Source: Lepidostoma basale (Eukaryota; Arthropoda; Insecta; Trichoptera; Lepidostomatidae). Taken from it: DNA of 64,000 nt. How positions within the stretch are numbered: position 1 is the first letter of the stretch; each line of letters starts with the position of its first letter. The DNA is taken from positions 806,001 to 870,000 of the forward strand of contig JAHDVF020001229.1 of NCBI GenBank assembly GCA_022606425.2, written 5' to 3'. The notes beneath the pieces were generated by a model that saw nothing but the letters and a program-made list of their open reading frames with translations, had not been told where the DNA came from and ran no database searches. Shown piece by piece: positions 33,183 to 43,544 of the stretch. The position numbers were made by a program, and so were the translations under genes.

Positions 33183-33350
33183 GAGTTTGTCGCGATATCA
33201 AGTGTTACAAACATCTGATACAGTTGTGTGTAACGCTTGTTGATGCCAACAAAGGTAGGCGAAACTTGTCATTTCCGTAAAATGTAATAAAACTTCTAGA
33301 AAAAGACATAAAATATGTAATATGGAGTTTCACATCATTGATCAAAAAAT
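33183..33350. mobile_element. Chimaeric fold-back: V-type left part, F-type right part
   Basis: 33183-33240 (TTGTCGCGATATCAAGTGTT, ACATCTGATACA) resembles the V left arm. 33241-33350 is an F right arm (GGCGAAACTTGTCATTTCC, AACTTCTAGAAAAAGAC, GGAGTTTCACATCATTGATC). Confidence 0.55.
33241..33270 (+). ncRNA. Hammerhead-like motif, F-type (partial)
   Basis: TGA, T, GCC...GGC stem, GAAA, CTTGTC. One base of the ACATGT palindrome is changed and the core is incomplete. Confidence 0.35.
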
Positions 33351-33871
33351 AATAAATAAATTGTTTGGTAGTCCAAAAAAAGTGTTTGGTTGTCCATTCT
33401 CCCAGCCTACCTTCTCGGTAATATGGCGTTTGTTAGTTACGTAAAAAATATTCAGTAATAAAACAAATGCCATGTTTCGCCTTACTAATAATTGATTTGA
33501 TTTTCGAACGGAACATTATAGTACCTTGGATGAACACGTTTAAAAATGCAAGGTATTGTAGTTTTAAATTAATATTTTTATCGAAAGCAATTTATTTCGT
33601 AGAATATTTCCAACACAATGGTATGAAAGCGCCTTGCGCCGCGAGTAAAAATAGCATTTTATTAAATGCACCGGCGAGCGAGTGTTCATCATTGAACGAA
33701 AAAGTATGAATTCCGATTCTCAATTTATCAACCTAAAATTACAAGCAACCGGAGAAGTAGATTATTTCTGGAAGGGTCAAATGCGATATAAAACAAGAAG
33801 TAGGAAAATATTTATGTATGCGCCGAATTGAAATGCCGCTTCATAATTTGGGATATATTCTTATATGATAT

Positions 33872-34142
33872 TATGAACGAATAGACGAGATAAGAATGGT
33901 TAAAATGTTGTATACAAGCAGTGTGAGTGAAAAGAGAAGCCGTGGAAGACCAAGAAAAACATTACCAAATTAATCAAATACTGAAAGGCGGCCAAATTCG
34001 AAGTCGAAAAAATCGACGTGCGTGCATGTTACGAAGTATGAATGTGGAGGAAACTAGAGGGGTATGTCAGGACAGAACTGTATGGAGGTCCATCCTCTCT
34101 GCCTATCCCTTCGGGGAAACGGCAAAATGTTTATTTAGTTAA
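33872..34142 (+). mobile_element. LINE-A related 3' end
   Basis: A 71-codon frame (33927-34142) ends CQDRTVWRSILSAYPFGETA. The preceding region holds decayed GRPRKT and GQIRSRKNRRACM. The 3' tip GGGGAAACGGCAAAATG differs from the main family. Tail-to-tail with the next feature. Confidence 0.75.
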
Positions 34143-34164
34143 TTAGTTTTGATATTACAATCAA

Positions 34165-34325
34165 TCAATCATCACGCCGTTTCCCCCGTATGAGTAGGCA
34201 GAGAGAATGGACCGCCACACTACTCTATCCTGACAAACCTCTCTAGCTTCCTTCACATTCATACAACGAGTCATATACGAACGTCGATTCTTCTGACCTT
34301 TAACATGACCTTCAAAATGTAATTA
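34165..34325 (-). mobile_element. LINE-A related 3' end, opposite strand
   Basis: CAATCATCACGCCGTTTCCC, GGACCGCCACACTACTCTAT, then the CRSYTRCMNV-type segment. Same diverged subfamily as 33872-34142, 3' ends facing each other 20-25 bp apart. Confidence 0.7.
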
Positions 34326-34447
34326 AGTTTGATATTGTATCTATATTTAATGAAATTCAATTAAATTTAAATAAAAAATACTAAATATATTTTTTTTTAT
34401 GTATTACATACATATTTAATTAAAATCCCCTAATGTTTTTGTCTTCA

Positions 34448-34478
34448 CCCGGTTTTGGTAGCTTGCTGTCATCTTCTG
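34448..34478 (-). ncRNA. Hammerhead-like motif, family Q, copy 2
   Basis: Minus: CAGAAGA, T, GACAGCAAGCTACC hairpin, AAAA, CCGGG. Decayed in the same positions as the 28.2-kb copy. No clear opposite arm. Confidence 0.3.
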
Positions 34479-34710
34479 GTCCTGTATCTATATTTTCTCC
34501 GTTCTCGTCCCAGACAAATTAAAAGCCTTACAAGGGGAGGGCGCGACATAGGAAATTGACTTTTGTATGGGATTTTGCAGGATTGTAGTACCCCCTAGGA
34601 GTCGTCCATAGTCAAAGTAAGAAAGCGCAACGGCCAACCACTTATAGAAAAAAAGTCTTCAAATTTTTCACCTTAGATATTAAATAATATTTTTGTTTGA
34701 AAACATTGTT

Positions 34711-34740
34711 AATTTATTTTTTCTTTGTTTCCAGGTAAGT
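34711..34740 (+). promoter_or_regulatory. Candidate recursive-splice site
   Basis: A pyrimidine tract (TTATTTTTTCTTTGTTTCCAG, 34714-34734) is joined directly to a perfect 5' splice site GTAAGT (34735-34740). TTAAT at about 34709-34713 could serve as branch region. Juxtaposed 3'/5' splice sites with a zero-length exon are the hallmark of ratcheting points in very long insect introns. The site is in low-copy DNA, not in a recognised repeat. Transcript evidence is needed. Confidence 0.5.
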
Positions 34741-34980
34741 TCCAATAATCCACTCTACAAAGCCGCTGCTCCACTCCGGTCGTAAGTAAACTTTGGAAAT
34801 TAGTTTGCCAAGATGGCAACACTATTTAAAACGGTACTCCACTCTGATATAATTAGAATAATGAATTTTTTTTGTTATGAATATTTCTACCGCTATACCT
34901 GATTAAGTAAAATCCCATTTCTGTTGTTCAAACATCAGAATACAACCCCATTACAAAATCAATACATACAATCTCGTTAC

Positions 34981-35198
34981 ACTGCCATCTTCTTCTTTCG
35001 GCTAGCCACATCCCGGTAATTGGGGATCGGCTTTCCTAATATAGTTCCGCTAAGCTTCATGATCCTGGGTCATCTGGCTGTCCAGTCCCAGCGCCCTCAG
35101 GTCGTTCCTGAGAGACGTCCACGTTTCAGGAGGGCAAACTGGCCCTAAATTTCCATAGTCCAATTGCCTTTTGGACAATATATTCATGACGATGTTCG
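34981..35198 (-). mobile_element. LINE 3' end at the edge of the 35-kb array
   Basis: Starts with a (GAA)n tail complement (ATCTTCTTCTTTCGG), then GCTAGCCACATCCCGGTAAT, a sequence I know from lepidopteran LINE 3' ends. It is flanked by near-identical 25-bp sequences (34956-34980 and 35199-35223, three differences), a probable target-site duplication. Confidence 0.7.
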
Positions 35199-35830
35199 AA
35201 ATCAATACAAACGATCTCTTTACAATATGATCTCTTTATAATACCATATCTTTACAGCACGATCTCGTTACAAAACCATCTGTGTACAACACGATTTCGT
35301 TACATTACTATATCTTTACAACACGATCTCGTTATAATACGATATCTTTACAACACGATCGCGTTATAATACGATATCTTTACAACGCGATATCGTTATA
35401 ATACGATATATTTACAACACAGTCTCGTTACAAAAACGATATGTGTACAACACGATCTCGTTATAATACAATATCTATACAACACGATCTCGTTATAAAA
35501 CGATATCTTTACAACACGATCGCGTTATATTACGATATCTTTACAACACAATCTCGTTATAAAACGATATCTTTACAACACGATCGCGTTATAATACGAA
35601 ATCTTTACAACACAATCTCGCTATAATACGATATATTTACAACACGATCTCGTTACAATACAATATATTTACAACACGATCTCGTTATAAAACGATATCT
35701 TTACAACACGATCGCGTTACAAAACGATCTGTGTACAACACGATCTCGTTACAATACAATATATTTACAACACGATCTCGTTATAAAACGATACCTTTAC
35801 AACACGATCTCGTTACAATTCTATATCTAA
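35199..35830 (+). repeat. 32-bp minisatellite built from two 16-mers
   Basis: About 19 copies of a 32-bp unit: ACAACACGATCTCGTT plus ATAATACGATATCTTT. The two halves are diverged versions of one 16-mer, so this is a small higher-order repeat. The 61-codon frame within it is an artefact, as 32 is not a multiple of three. Confidence 0.95.
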
Positions 35831-35929
35831 AATCAGTACACTTGCACTTATCTTATTTATATGTATGTCTTGATAACTGTCACGCCTTATATTATGTATG
35901 AATACAGTACTTTTATATGTCACTGTGCC

Positions 35930-36185
35930 ACTTTCTCGTCTTGTTCATTATGCCACAGCGCAAACCCAGGCGTTGCAGGGGTTAAGGGGGCTCCGAGGGG
36001 GCGTTAGAGGAAACATATTTCAGAATATGAATATTAATGCGGCGTCGGCGGTGTTATGACATGTCACTGATGAACGAATTAAGAGTTCATCCGCTGCTAA
36101 CCAACTGCCCCCTCGCGTTACCTCTGCCCCCCCGCCTGCCTCCACCCCTGGTCGCCAGGTGTAACAACCTTATACATTTTTTTAG
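35930..36185. other. GC-rich single-copy island
   Basis: Runs such as GGGGGCTCCGAGGGGGCG and TGCCCCCTCGCGTTACC flank an AT-richer middle. No frame or repeat recognised. Candidate conserved non-coding DNA. Confidence 0.3.
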
Positions 36186-36344
36186 CTCTCGTACAAATCT
36201 TCGTTAAAACAAGGTTATTAATTTTACGATTAATATGAAAAGTATGAAGCTCTTAATTTGTGGTGTGACGTTATTAAAAATATTGTAAACACTTTTATTT
36301 TGTTTTCTACCACTTAATTTTGTTTTATCGTGGATAAAATTAAA

Positions 36345-36435
36345 AAAGATCCCTGAGATGGTTTGGACATATGGAACGAACATTATGGCGATCCATCCTC
36401 TCGGCCTACCCCTCCGGGGAAATGGCGTGATGGTT
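36345..36435 (+). mobile_element. LINE-A fragment with internal deletion
   Basis: GATGGTTTGGACATATGGAA is joined directly to CATTATGGCGATCCATCCTC and the GGCGTGATGG terminus, followed by a (TAG)n run to 36453. About 200 bp of the usual sequence is missing. Confidence 0.75.
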
Positions 36436-36455
36436 AGTAGTAGTAGTAGTAGTTA

Positions 36456-36575
36456 TCGAACCAACCGGATTCGTTCAAGTCAGAGTTTTGCAAGAGTTAC
36501 AAAAACCGACTGTTTGTTTTTGTAAACATTCGTCAGGGTGTGAAACCGATCAGTTCGATTGAACAAAATAATACG
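36456..36575. mobile_element. Fold-back element, family N, decayed
   Basis: TCGAACCAACCGGATTCG at the left; GTTACAAAAAC / GTTTTTGTAAAC inner arms; GTCAGGGTGTGAAACCGAT at the right. The hammerhead-like core is largely lost. Confidence 0.5.
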
Positions 36576-37109
36576 GTATAAAGCTAAAAAAAAAAGTTAT
36601 ACGAGTATTTTAATAAATTTTTATGTTTACGAATAAAACAGTCTGTTTCTTTATATTTTAAGGGATAAACATGTTTTGCCTTGCTATCAAATGTCTTAGC
36701 GTGATGATATTTAATTTCATGTATTTACTTGAAATAGTATACATGTACACAACACATGTTGTATTAAAAAACAATTAAACATTCAATTATAATTATAAGG
36801 TTACAATATAAGGTTACATTTTGTTTACATGTTTATTTAATGCTATTCTAAAAAAAAATATGCTCTGCTCACTTTTGACATCCTCCGGTATACCTTCATA
36901 AATTTTAAATGCGTTTATACATTAGAGAATTCTTAGATTCATTTTTTTTTTCTGAATGAGAGCCTTAGTTTATTTTTTATCTTGTTTCATATTGATGTTC
37001 ATGTTGATTACTTTTTATCTTTCTTAAAAATTCTTGCGAGGTGTGCCCATTAACAATTTTGGGAATTAGTAATAAAACGTTTTATGTATTATAATTATTT
37101 TTTATAATG

Positions 37110-37460
37110 AAATAATTTTGAGTTCTTTCAGCATCACTTTAATCCTGGCATATCTGCTTCTCCTCAAAATTATCCTCATTGCCCTTTTCTGGAGAATGGT
37201 TAATCTTCGCATATCTTCTTCATTTGCTAAAAATAATACAGTGTCGGCCTGCCGACGCTTCTTCGCTCTACTGGATTGTCATACAACACTCTTTTGGGGA
37301 GCTCCAGATCCCCCATGCGGTGCAAGTGCCCTAGCCAGCGCACTCTGTTAATCTTTATAAACTTGACCACGCTGACGTCCTGGTATAGATTGTAGAACTC
37401 TGTGTTGTTTCTCCTTGAGTGAGTCCGAAGATTCTTTCGACCTTATTTATCAATATGGTA
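37110..37460 (-). mobile_element. LINE-R fragment
   Basis: Minus reads RVRWLGHLHRMGDLELPKRV and LYDNPVERRSVGRPTL, preceded by decayed NNTEFYNLYQDVSVVKFIK. Homologous to the preceding part of this protein type found at 62150-62470. Confidence 0.75.
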
Positions 37461-37464
37461 ATAC

Positions 37465-38055
37465 AATCGATATCGAACTTATCATCAGGTCATATGATAA
37501 AGGGATGAGATAAATTAGGTTAGAAATTACTTGGACAACAATGTACAACCAATCCCACGATACCTTATTTAATAATTAATTATGATAATACATTAGTTAT
37601 TTTGTTTCTGAAGCGTACTTTTGTTTAGCAGTTTAACTTCGTAAATTGAGAGTATTCGGTTACGTATGTATGTATGTAATATAAATGTATATGCTTATAA
37701 TGAATATCCACGTTCACTCACACAAACAAAGATAATGTATTATCCGTATAGGGATATGTGTAATATATAAGTTTGGGAAATTAGTTAGGCGCCATATATG
37801 TTATCGAATTAAGAAAATTTGTTTCAACGTAAATTCAGTTAGCGTCATGGAACAAAAACATTCGAAATCTTTGAATCGTTAGAATTAAGTTCCATTTCAT
37901 TATACCATTTTTCCTTTATTATTTTTAGGTTATAAATATTACAATTACACGTGGTTATTTATGACGAACGATATGAATTTTGTTTGCGATTTTAATTTTA
38001 TCATTTATGAACTTAAATCACTATGTCTTCTAAATACGCCATACTTTGTGTTGTT
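37465..38055. other. AT-rich non-coding stretch
   Basis: No feature recognised. Confidence 0.4.
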
Positions 38056-38059
38056 GTGA

Positions 38060-38430
38060 TGCTTTTTTTCACTTTTTCTTTCTTATATACCTTGTATATA
38101 CAACACTTATATTAAAAATTAAAATTACATAGACATGTTTCGGACAACCTATCCTTCTTCAGTGATACATATTATAAAGATAACATTTTTAAAATATTAT
38201 AAAATTGTCTACATGATCTGTTATAACTGTTATAACTATATTTGTTAGAACAAAAGCATAAACGTTCCGAAATAAATCTTTATAACATCTGTCAGATCAT
38301 GTAAACAATTTTATAATATTTTTAAAATGTATGTTTATAATGTGTATCACTGAAGAAGTAATATTTTATTTTTTAATATAAATGTTGTAAATACAAAGTA
38401 CATAAATAAGAAAAAGTGAAATTAAATCAT
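38060..38430. mobile_element. Fold-back element, family H, copy 1
   Basis: The outer arms GTATATACAACACTTATATT and the TATAAATGTTGTAAATAC counterpart, plus inner matching arms around 38165-38230 and 38290-38345, make a palindrome of about 370 bp. The right arm keeps ACTGAAGAAG but lacks the hairpin and GAAA. Confidence 0.7.
38132..38162 (-). ncRNA. Hammerhead-like motif, family H, copy 1
   Basis: Minus: CTGAAGA (consensus-compatible core), extra A, GGAT-AGGTT-GTCC (4 pairs with one U-G), GAAA, CATGT, C. The palindrome ACATGT and triplet GTC are intact. Stem I pairing is not obvious. Confidence 0.55.
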
Positions 38431-38559
38431 TATCTTTTTTAACTTTTTTATACATTTCCTTGTTTCGAAGATTTATATTTATAAAGAGGAAGTAGTATTT
38501 TAGTAATTAAAAATCAAAGTTATTATCAATGTGACATGCTAGCATTTATATTTTTTTCC

Positions 38560-38815
38560 AAAAATGAGTGTTTACAATTATATAATAAATTGGATGTTTG
38601 ACAAAGTACAATTTTTGCACCGTCTTGAACTTAAAGCTCTTTGTATGTATAGCTCACTTACATTGCTCACCATATTATCGGTTCATGGGACGCGTAGCAT
38701 TTTGCAATGCATCCACGTTTTGAATGCCTGTAACCTGTTCATAGTCCTAATTTTAAGGGTCCATTACTCAACTCCGTATAGGAACGGCTGGAACATCGTT
38801 GAGTCAGTCTAGAAA
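38560..38815 (-). mobile_element. LINE-T fragment
   Basis: Minus reads RLQAFKTWMHCKMLRVP, a stop, then TDNMVSN, close to the RLQAFEMWxYRRMLRI motif of insect LINE proteins. The + frame here is antisense. Confidence 0.65.
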
Positions 38816-39579
38816 AACGAATATTAATTGGAATTTCTTGGTAGTAATTCAATGTAACATAACTTATGAAAACAAGTTGCAACCCGTGAAATATTTACGG
38901 AAGTAAAGATTTTCTGCTTTTTAACTGTAGGTACAATCGTAATCAGTAAAAAGTTTTAACTTTTAATGAAATTATTTTTTCACACACATAAAAAATTCAC
39001 AATTAACAATATCAATTGTTTTCCTTTTGTTTTCTACACTACTGTGATAGAACAATAATCTGAAGAAATTTTTAAAATAATTTAGAACGTTTTCGGGCAT
39101 GCGCATCGAGTGGATTTCTAATTACTTTTAAAATATTATCTTACTTTTTCCTATTTATATTACGATAAAAATAAAACTAATTTTAAATTCTTTAATAGTA
39201 TGCGAGCTATATTTAATATATTCAGCGAGTTGCCGAAATTGATCAAAGCCAAAAATCAAATGGAATTATACTAAATAATAATAATAATTTTTTATTATTA
39301 TTATTTGTAATGAAAAAACTAGTCTGGTGTTCCATTTTATGCACCTGCTATTGAAGAAAAGTTTGTGAGTTTGTTAGTGTGCGTTAATCAGCACATTTGT
39401 TGGAGCGAGATCGGCGATAAACATTGGGTATTTAACCCTCCTTTCCCTATGATGGGTATCTTCTACACGTTGCTTCTAATAACCATCAATATCTCAATAA
39501 ATACAAAGTTAAGATTTTAGGTATTCCTACATAATATATTTACGCATTGATTTAAAGAATAATATTAATAATAATCAAA

Positions 39580-39800
39580 ATGTATCAGGTTCATCGGAGG
39601 TATTTTGTAAACATCGGAAACAAATTCACGCATAAACAGCACTGTTAGTGCGCGACACTATGCATCACATATCGCATCTCACTCCTGCATACTTCAGTGT
39701 GGAAGCGCGAGGAGCTCAATGTTCTCACTGCCGCCGGCAGTAGCTCTCGGGCTTGCAACCAGAGTGGACCTATGCCCGTTCCTTGAGGGTTGCCAGATGT
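39580..39800. other. GC-richer low-copy island
   Basis: GAAGCGCGAGGAGCTC and CTGCCGCCGGCAGTAGC lie in AT-rich surroundings. No repeat or frame assigned. Confidence 0.3.
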
Positions 39801-39964
39801 TTTTTTAATGTTTTCAGCAAATATCTCAATTATTATAATTTTTGACTTCAATTATAATTAATTAAGGGGATTAGCTAAAAATGTTCTTATTTTTCCGATT
39901 TAAATTCGCAAATTTTTTATCGGGTACTGACTACCCAACACCGGAACGCGCGTTTTTATTTTAA

Positions 39965-40290
39965 CACTGTAAGGGCACTTGGCTAGACAGGGTGGCAACA
40001 GATGGGCACCCAGGATACTCAGTTGGAGACCATGGGGAAAAAGACGAAGTGTCGGAAGGCCACCGATGAGATGGATCGATGATATTGTCAAAAGGGTTGG
40101 AAAATCTTTCAAATCAAATCAAATCAGTATATTTCATCAACAGACATTACAAAAATTATTTTTAAGGCATCTATTGAGAACTTCACTTGAAAACAATATT
40201 GGATACAAAGGGGGCAGGATAGGGACGAGTGGAAGAAATTGGAAGAGGCCTATATCCAACAGTGAAGGGAAGAAGGCTAGCAAAGAAGAA
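39965..40290 (+). mobile_element. LINE-K 3' end interrupted by LINE-E
   Basis: ARQGGNRWAPRILSWRPWGK, RRSVGRPPMRWIDDIVKRVG (39979-40100), an insertion, then the GQDRDEWKKLEEAYIQQ equivalent (40201-40262) and a (GAA)n tail at 40270-40298. Confidence 0.85.
40109..40198 (-). mobile_element. Short LINE-E tail nested in LINE-K
   Basis: Complement of the (TGATT)n tail, then AACAGACATTACAAAAATTA and TTTAAGGCATCTATTGAGAA. It is bounded by GGAAAATCTT at the left and a similar GAAAACAATATT at the right, an imperfect target duplication. Confidence 0.75.
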
Positions 40291-40359
40291 GAAGAAGGGA
40301 ATGGTTAAAAAAGTTCGTTTTTTTATCGTTATTTTGCGTTTTATTTAAGTTTCGTACAG

Positions 40360-40640
40360 AGTGCATAACACGCGGAACGCTGGCTGCGAGTCCCCGAGCT
40401 GCGCTACTCGCAGTATTATGTCCTCGCAATAATTGTTTCCTCCGAACACTCACATTATTCCCGCCTCCCGGTGCTCTGTCGCCGTCTCTCCTCGCGGCGG
40501 CATATTCCCGCTCAGCTTATGTTGCCAACAACATTGGATATACTGTGCTGAATGCAGAGTCGCTTTGAATGCGTTTTCGAGGAGTGGAATCAGTTTTCCG
40601 GTCTCTAACGGGTTTTACACTTCGAGAGGTGGAAATTGAA
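40360..40640. other. GC-rich single-copy island
   Basis: CpG-richer than its surroundings (CACGCGGAACGC, CTCGCGGCGGC). A 68-codon + frame has no recognised homology. Could be conserved non-coding or promoter-like DNA. Confidence 0.3.
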
Positions 40641-41029
40641 TGCGTTACAAAAATTTCTACATCAATTGTGTTTATTCCTATAGAATTTGTTTTGTTACGG
40701 AAATGGAATATTTTCACCGACAGTTAAGAATAAAAAATATATAAGCTTATCACAATGACACAACACAACATTTTGTATGCAATCCCCTACGTAAGCTGGA
40801 AATATTAGTACAGTTTTGTGAATAAAGATCGCGTCTGGGATCGTTCTCGTGTTTTTAGAATTAAGACACAAGCATTAATACACACAAAAAATTATGTTAT
40901 TTTAAGCACATCAACGTTTAAACCTAAAATAAAACTATCCTCAAATACTTATTTCAATGAAATTTTAAATGAAATATGATTGTTAAAATTTAAAAAACTG
41001 TTTATTTATCACAATTTCTTTTTATTCAC

Positions 41030-41330
41030 TGAGAGGGTAAGCAGAAAGAATAGACTGCCACACTTATCTTTTCTGACATACTTCTCACGATTCCTCAACA
41101 TTCATACATCGTGTCATGCACGCACGTTGATATCTCAGAATCCTTACGTGGCCGACATTCAATATTTGATTTATTTGATCGTGCCACGTGTTGTCTTCCT
41201 GTATTTCTAGATCCATTTACATCGTTAACGTGTATTATACTTTTTTTACCATTCTTTCTACATTCACTTGTTCCTAGTGTGCAAACCATCTTAATGATCC
41301 TTTCGTTATTTTTGTGGATAATATCAAGTG
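41030..41330 (-). mobile_element. LINE-A fragment without terminal tail
   Basis: GAGAGGGTAAGCAGAAAGAA, then the usual order to the CATCTTAATGATCC segment. The (TTAG)n tail and GGCGTGATGG are missing. Confidence 0.8.
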
Positions 41331-41509
41331 GGAAATATTTTACTTCGCTTCAGTTAAGTGTTAAATTGTAGTATAAACACAATCTTTTTTTTTATATATT
41401 CAAATACATTGATTTTGCATTAACAATAAATAACAAATTAGGATTTCCAAAATTACAACGTAAATCGTAATAAAGTATGTAGCCCAGAAATAATAGGGTA
41501 ATTTAATAT

Positions 41510-41800
41510 GTGCCCGCTGTATGCTTGACACGGCGAAGTTGAAATTTGTTTGCAAACGGAGATTAACTGAGTTATCTCGGCGGGGTAGAAAATGTGAGCA
41601 AATGGATTAAATGTAATTTTAATATATATGATGTCAGTAGTTCGGCGCGGATTGTATTATTTGTGCTGTTTACGTTAACTGCCTAATGTGGCGCCAACGG
41701 AATTACGTACACGTACTTTGTGTACGTTTAGACACCCCGTGTGTGTCGGATACACGCGCGGCGCGAATACTACATTCAAAAATGGAATTCGCGCTGGACC
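41510..41800. other. GC-richer low-copy stretch
   Basis: GTACGTTTAGACACCCCGTG and CACGCGCGGCGCGAATAC; overlapping sense and antisense frames only. No family recognised. Confidence 0.3.
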
Positions 41801-41867
41801 TAATACTTCACATTTCTGTTTCTCACACATCAACGATTTTATCTTATACTGAAATTGAAACGAATAT

Positions 41868-41998
41868 CTTTTTTCTTCTTTTCTTCTTTGTTGTAGACCT
41901 ATGTCATCTGTTCTCCAGAGTGTTGCTCCTCCTGTGAGGTAGACTCCCAACTATCCTTCCATATTTAAGGAGGTCTTCCACGAGGACGAGTCCCATGA
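41868..41998 (-). mobile_element. LINE-C 3' end
   Basis: (GAA)-type tail complement, then GTTGTAGACCTATGTCATCT, GAGTGTTGCTCCTCCTGTGA and GGAGGTCTTCCACGAGGACG, matching 58690-58800. Confidence 0.75.
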
Positions 41999-42354
41999 AT
42001 TTAGAAGTAATAATTAATTTAATAACAGTTAAATTTCTTTCATTGACATATTTCTTGGAACTGTTTACTCGTACTTATATGACTGTGTTTTTATTCGATA
42101 AAGTTGTGTTTTATTTTCTTTTAGAAATCAGGAACCTTTTTCTACTATGTTACGTGTCAGCCCTGTTTTAAAAGCATTGCATAGGTACCTTACCCAGTGT
42201 TATATACGAGTAAAATCATAAACATAAATCTTTTATGAAATAGTATGATAATAAAAAAACATATTATAAGTAAAAAAATATAATTTATTAAATATTAAAT
42301 ATCGGCCAAGTAAGCATCACCAGCCTCTGCTTCTTTTTTTTATTTTTTATTGAA

Positions 42355-42605
42355 TCTTCTTCTTCTTCAGCCTATTCACATCCACTCCTGGACAAAGGCC
42401 TCCTCTATTAGCTTCTACACCAATCTGTATAGTGCAGACTCCATCCAGGTTATGCCGACGTGTCGGTTCAGGTCATCCTGCCACCGTAGTTGCGGTCGCC
42501 CTGCACTTCTCTTTGAGGTCCACGGTCTTCAAGTCAGCAGTCTTCTTGATCGTTTTTTGTCCAACCTTCTGGCTTAGTAACATGCCCATTGCCATTTGAG
42601 ATTTT
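42355..42605 (-). mobile_element. LINE 3' end, unassigned
   Basis: TTCTTCTTCTTCAGCCTATT, CACTCCTGGACAAAGGCCTC, GACGTGTCGGTTCAGGTCAT, ending CATGCCCATTGCCATTTGAG, the complement of the (Q/L)xWxGHxxR region. Tail complement at the left. Confidence 0.65.
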
Positions 42606-42653
42606 TAAATTATTTTTGATATTTTTAATTTCTGATTTGCGATCCTTCATAGA

Positions 42654-42664
42654 TAGATAATCAA
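42654..42664 (+). repeat. Target-site duplication, left
   Basis: TAGATAATCAA, identical to 43187-43197 and flanking the LINE-A insertion between them. Confidence 0.75.
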
Positions 42665-43186
42665 TTTGCAATAGATAAAGCTAGAATGGCAGTGCACAAT
42701 GGTGTTCTTCTACCGACCCTTATGTATGGAAGCGAAGCATGGAACTGGCAAAAGAAGGATGAAAGTACAATAAATGCAGTTGAAAAGAGATCTCTTAGAA
42801 GAATGTGTGGATACTCTTTGTATGGATACTCTGTGAAGTGAATGCGGTGCGAATGATGGTGTCATGAACAAAATAATGAAAGGATCATTAAGATGGTTTG
42901 GACATATTAAGAGAATGAATGAAGAAAGAATGGTAAAAAATTATATAATATGTTAATGATGTAAATGGAACCAGAAATAGAGGAAGACCGAGGAAAACGT
43001 GACACGATCAAATAAATCAAATATTGAATGTCGGCCATGTGAGGAGTCAGAGAAATCGACGTGCGTGCATGACAGGATGTATGAATGTTGAGGAATCGAG
43101 AGAAATATGTCAGGAAAGAAAAGTGTGGCAGTCCATTCTTTCTGCCTACCCCTTCGGGGAGACGGCGTGATGGTTAGTTAGTTAGT
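42665..43186 (+). mobile_element. LINE-A insertion with TSD
   Basis: A 522-bp, 5'-truncated copy. Starts at ARMAVHNGVLLPTLMYGSEA and runs to the RACMTGCMNVEESREICQER / VWQSILSAYPFGETA end, GGCGTGATGG and (TTAG)3. Several indels break the frame. Flanked by 11-bp TAGATAATCAA repeats; the right repeat overlaps the tail by TTAG. Confidence 0.9.
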
Positions 43187-43544
43187 TAGATAATCAAAAG
43201 ATAATAAATAATTAATATTCCTGGCTTCGATTACTGCCGAAAAATTGTTTTGTTTAATTCCAGACCTTAGCTTATATAGATGGGGAAAACCGAATAAGGC
43301 AATGCCAACCTTATGGACGAAGAACAACTATTATATTTAATTCAGTAATAATAAAAACAAAAGTACAATTTGTTCAAACGTTTTATATAAATATGTGAGC
43401 TATAATAAAATTTTCCATTGTATTGAATATGAATCTTCTTGAATACCTGTAATACCAATATTTAAATTCAGTAAATTTTACATAAATATTTAAAAATTAT
43501 TTTTGTATAGAATCATGTTTACCAACCCTGATCTGTATGTATCG

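Noticed and set aside
35441..35626. 61-codon frame through the minisatellite
   Set aside because: The 32-bp unit cycles through all frames; not coding.
35199..35830. CRISPR-like regular repeats
   Set aside because: No unique spacers; repeats are contiguous, and the DNA is eukaryotic in character.
38341..38400. Second hammerhead-like motif in the right arm of H copy 1
   Set aside because: Only ACTGAAGAAG remains; hairpin and GAAA are deleted.
43171..43186. Telomere-type repeats
   Set aside because: The unit is TTAG, not TTAGG, only a few copies long, and always at LINE-A 3' ends.
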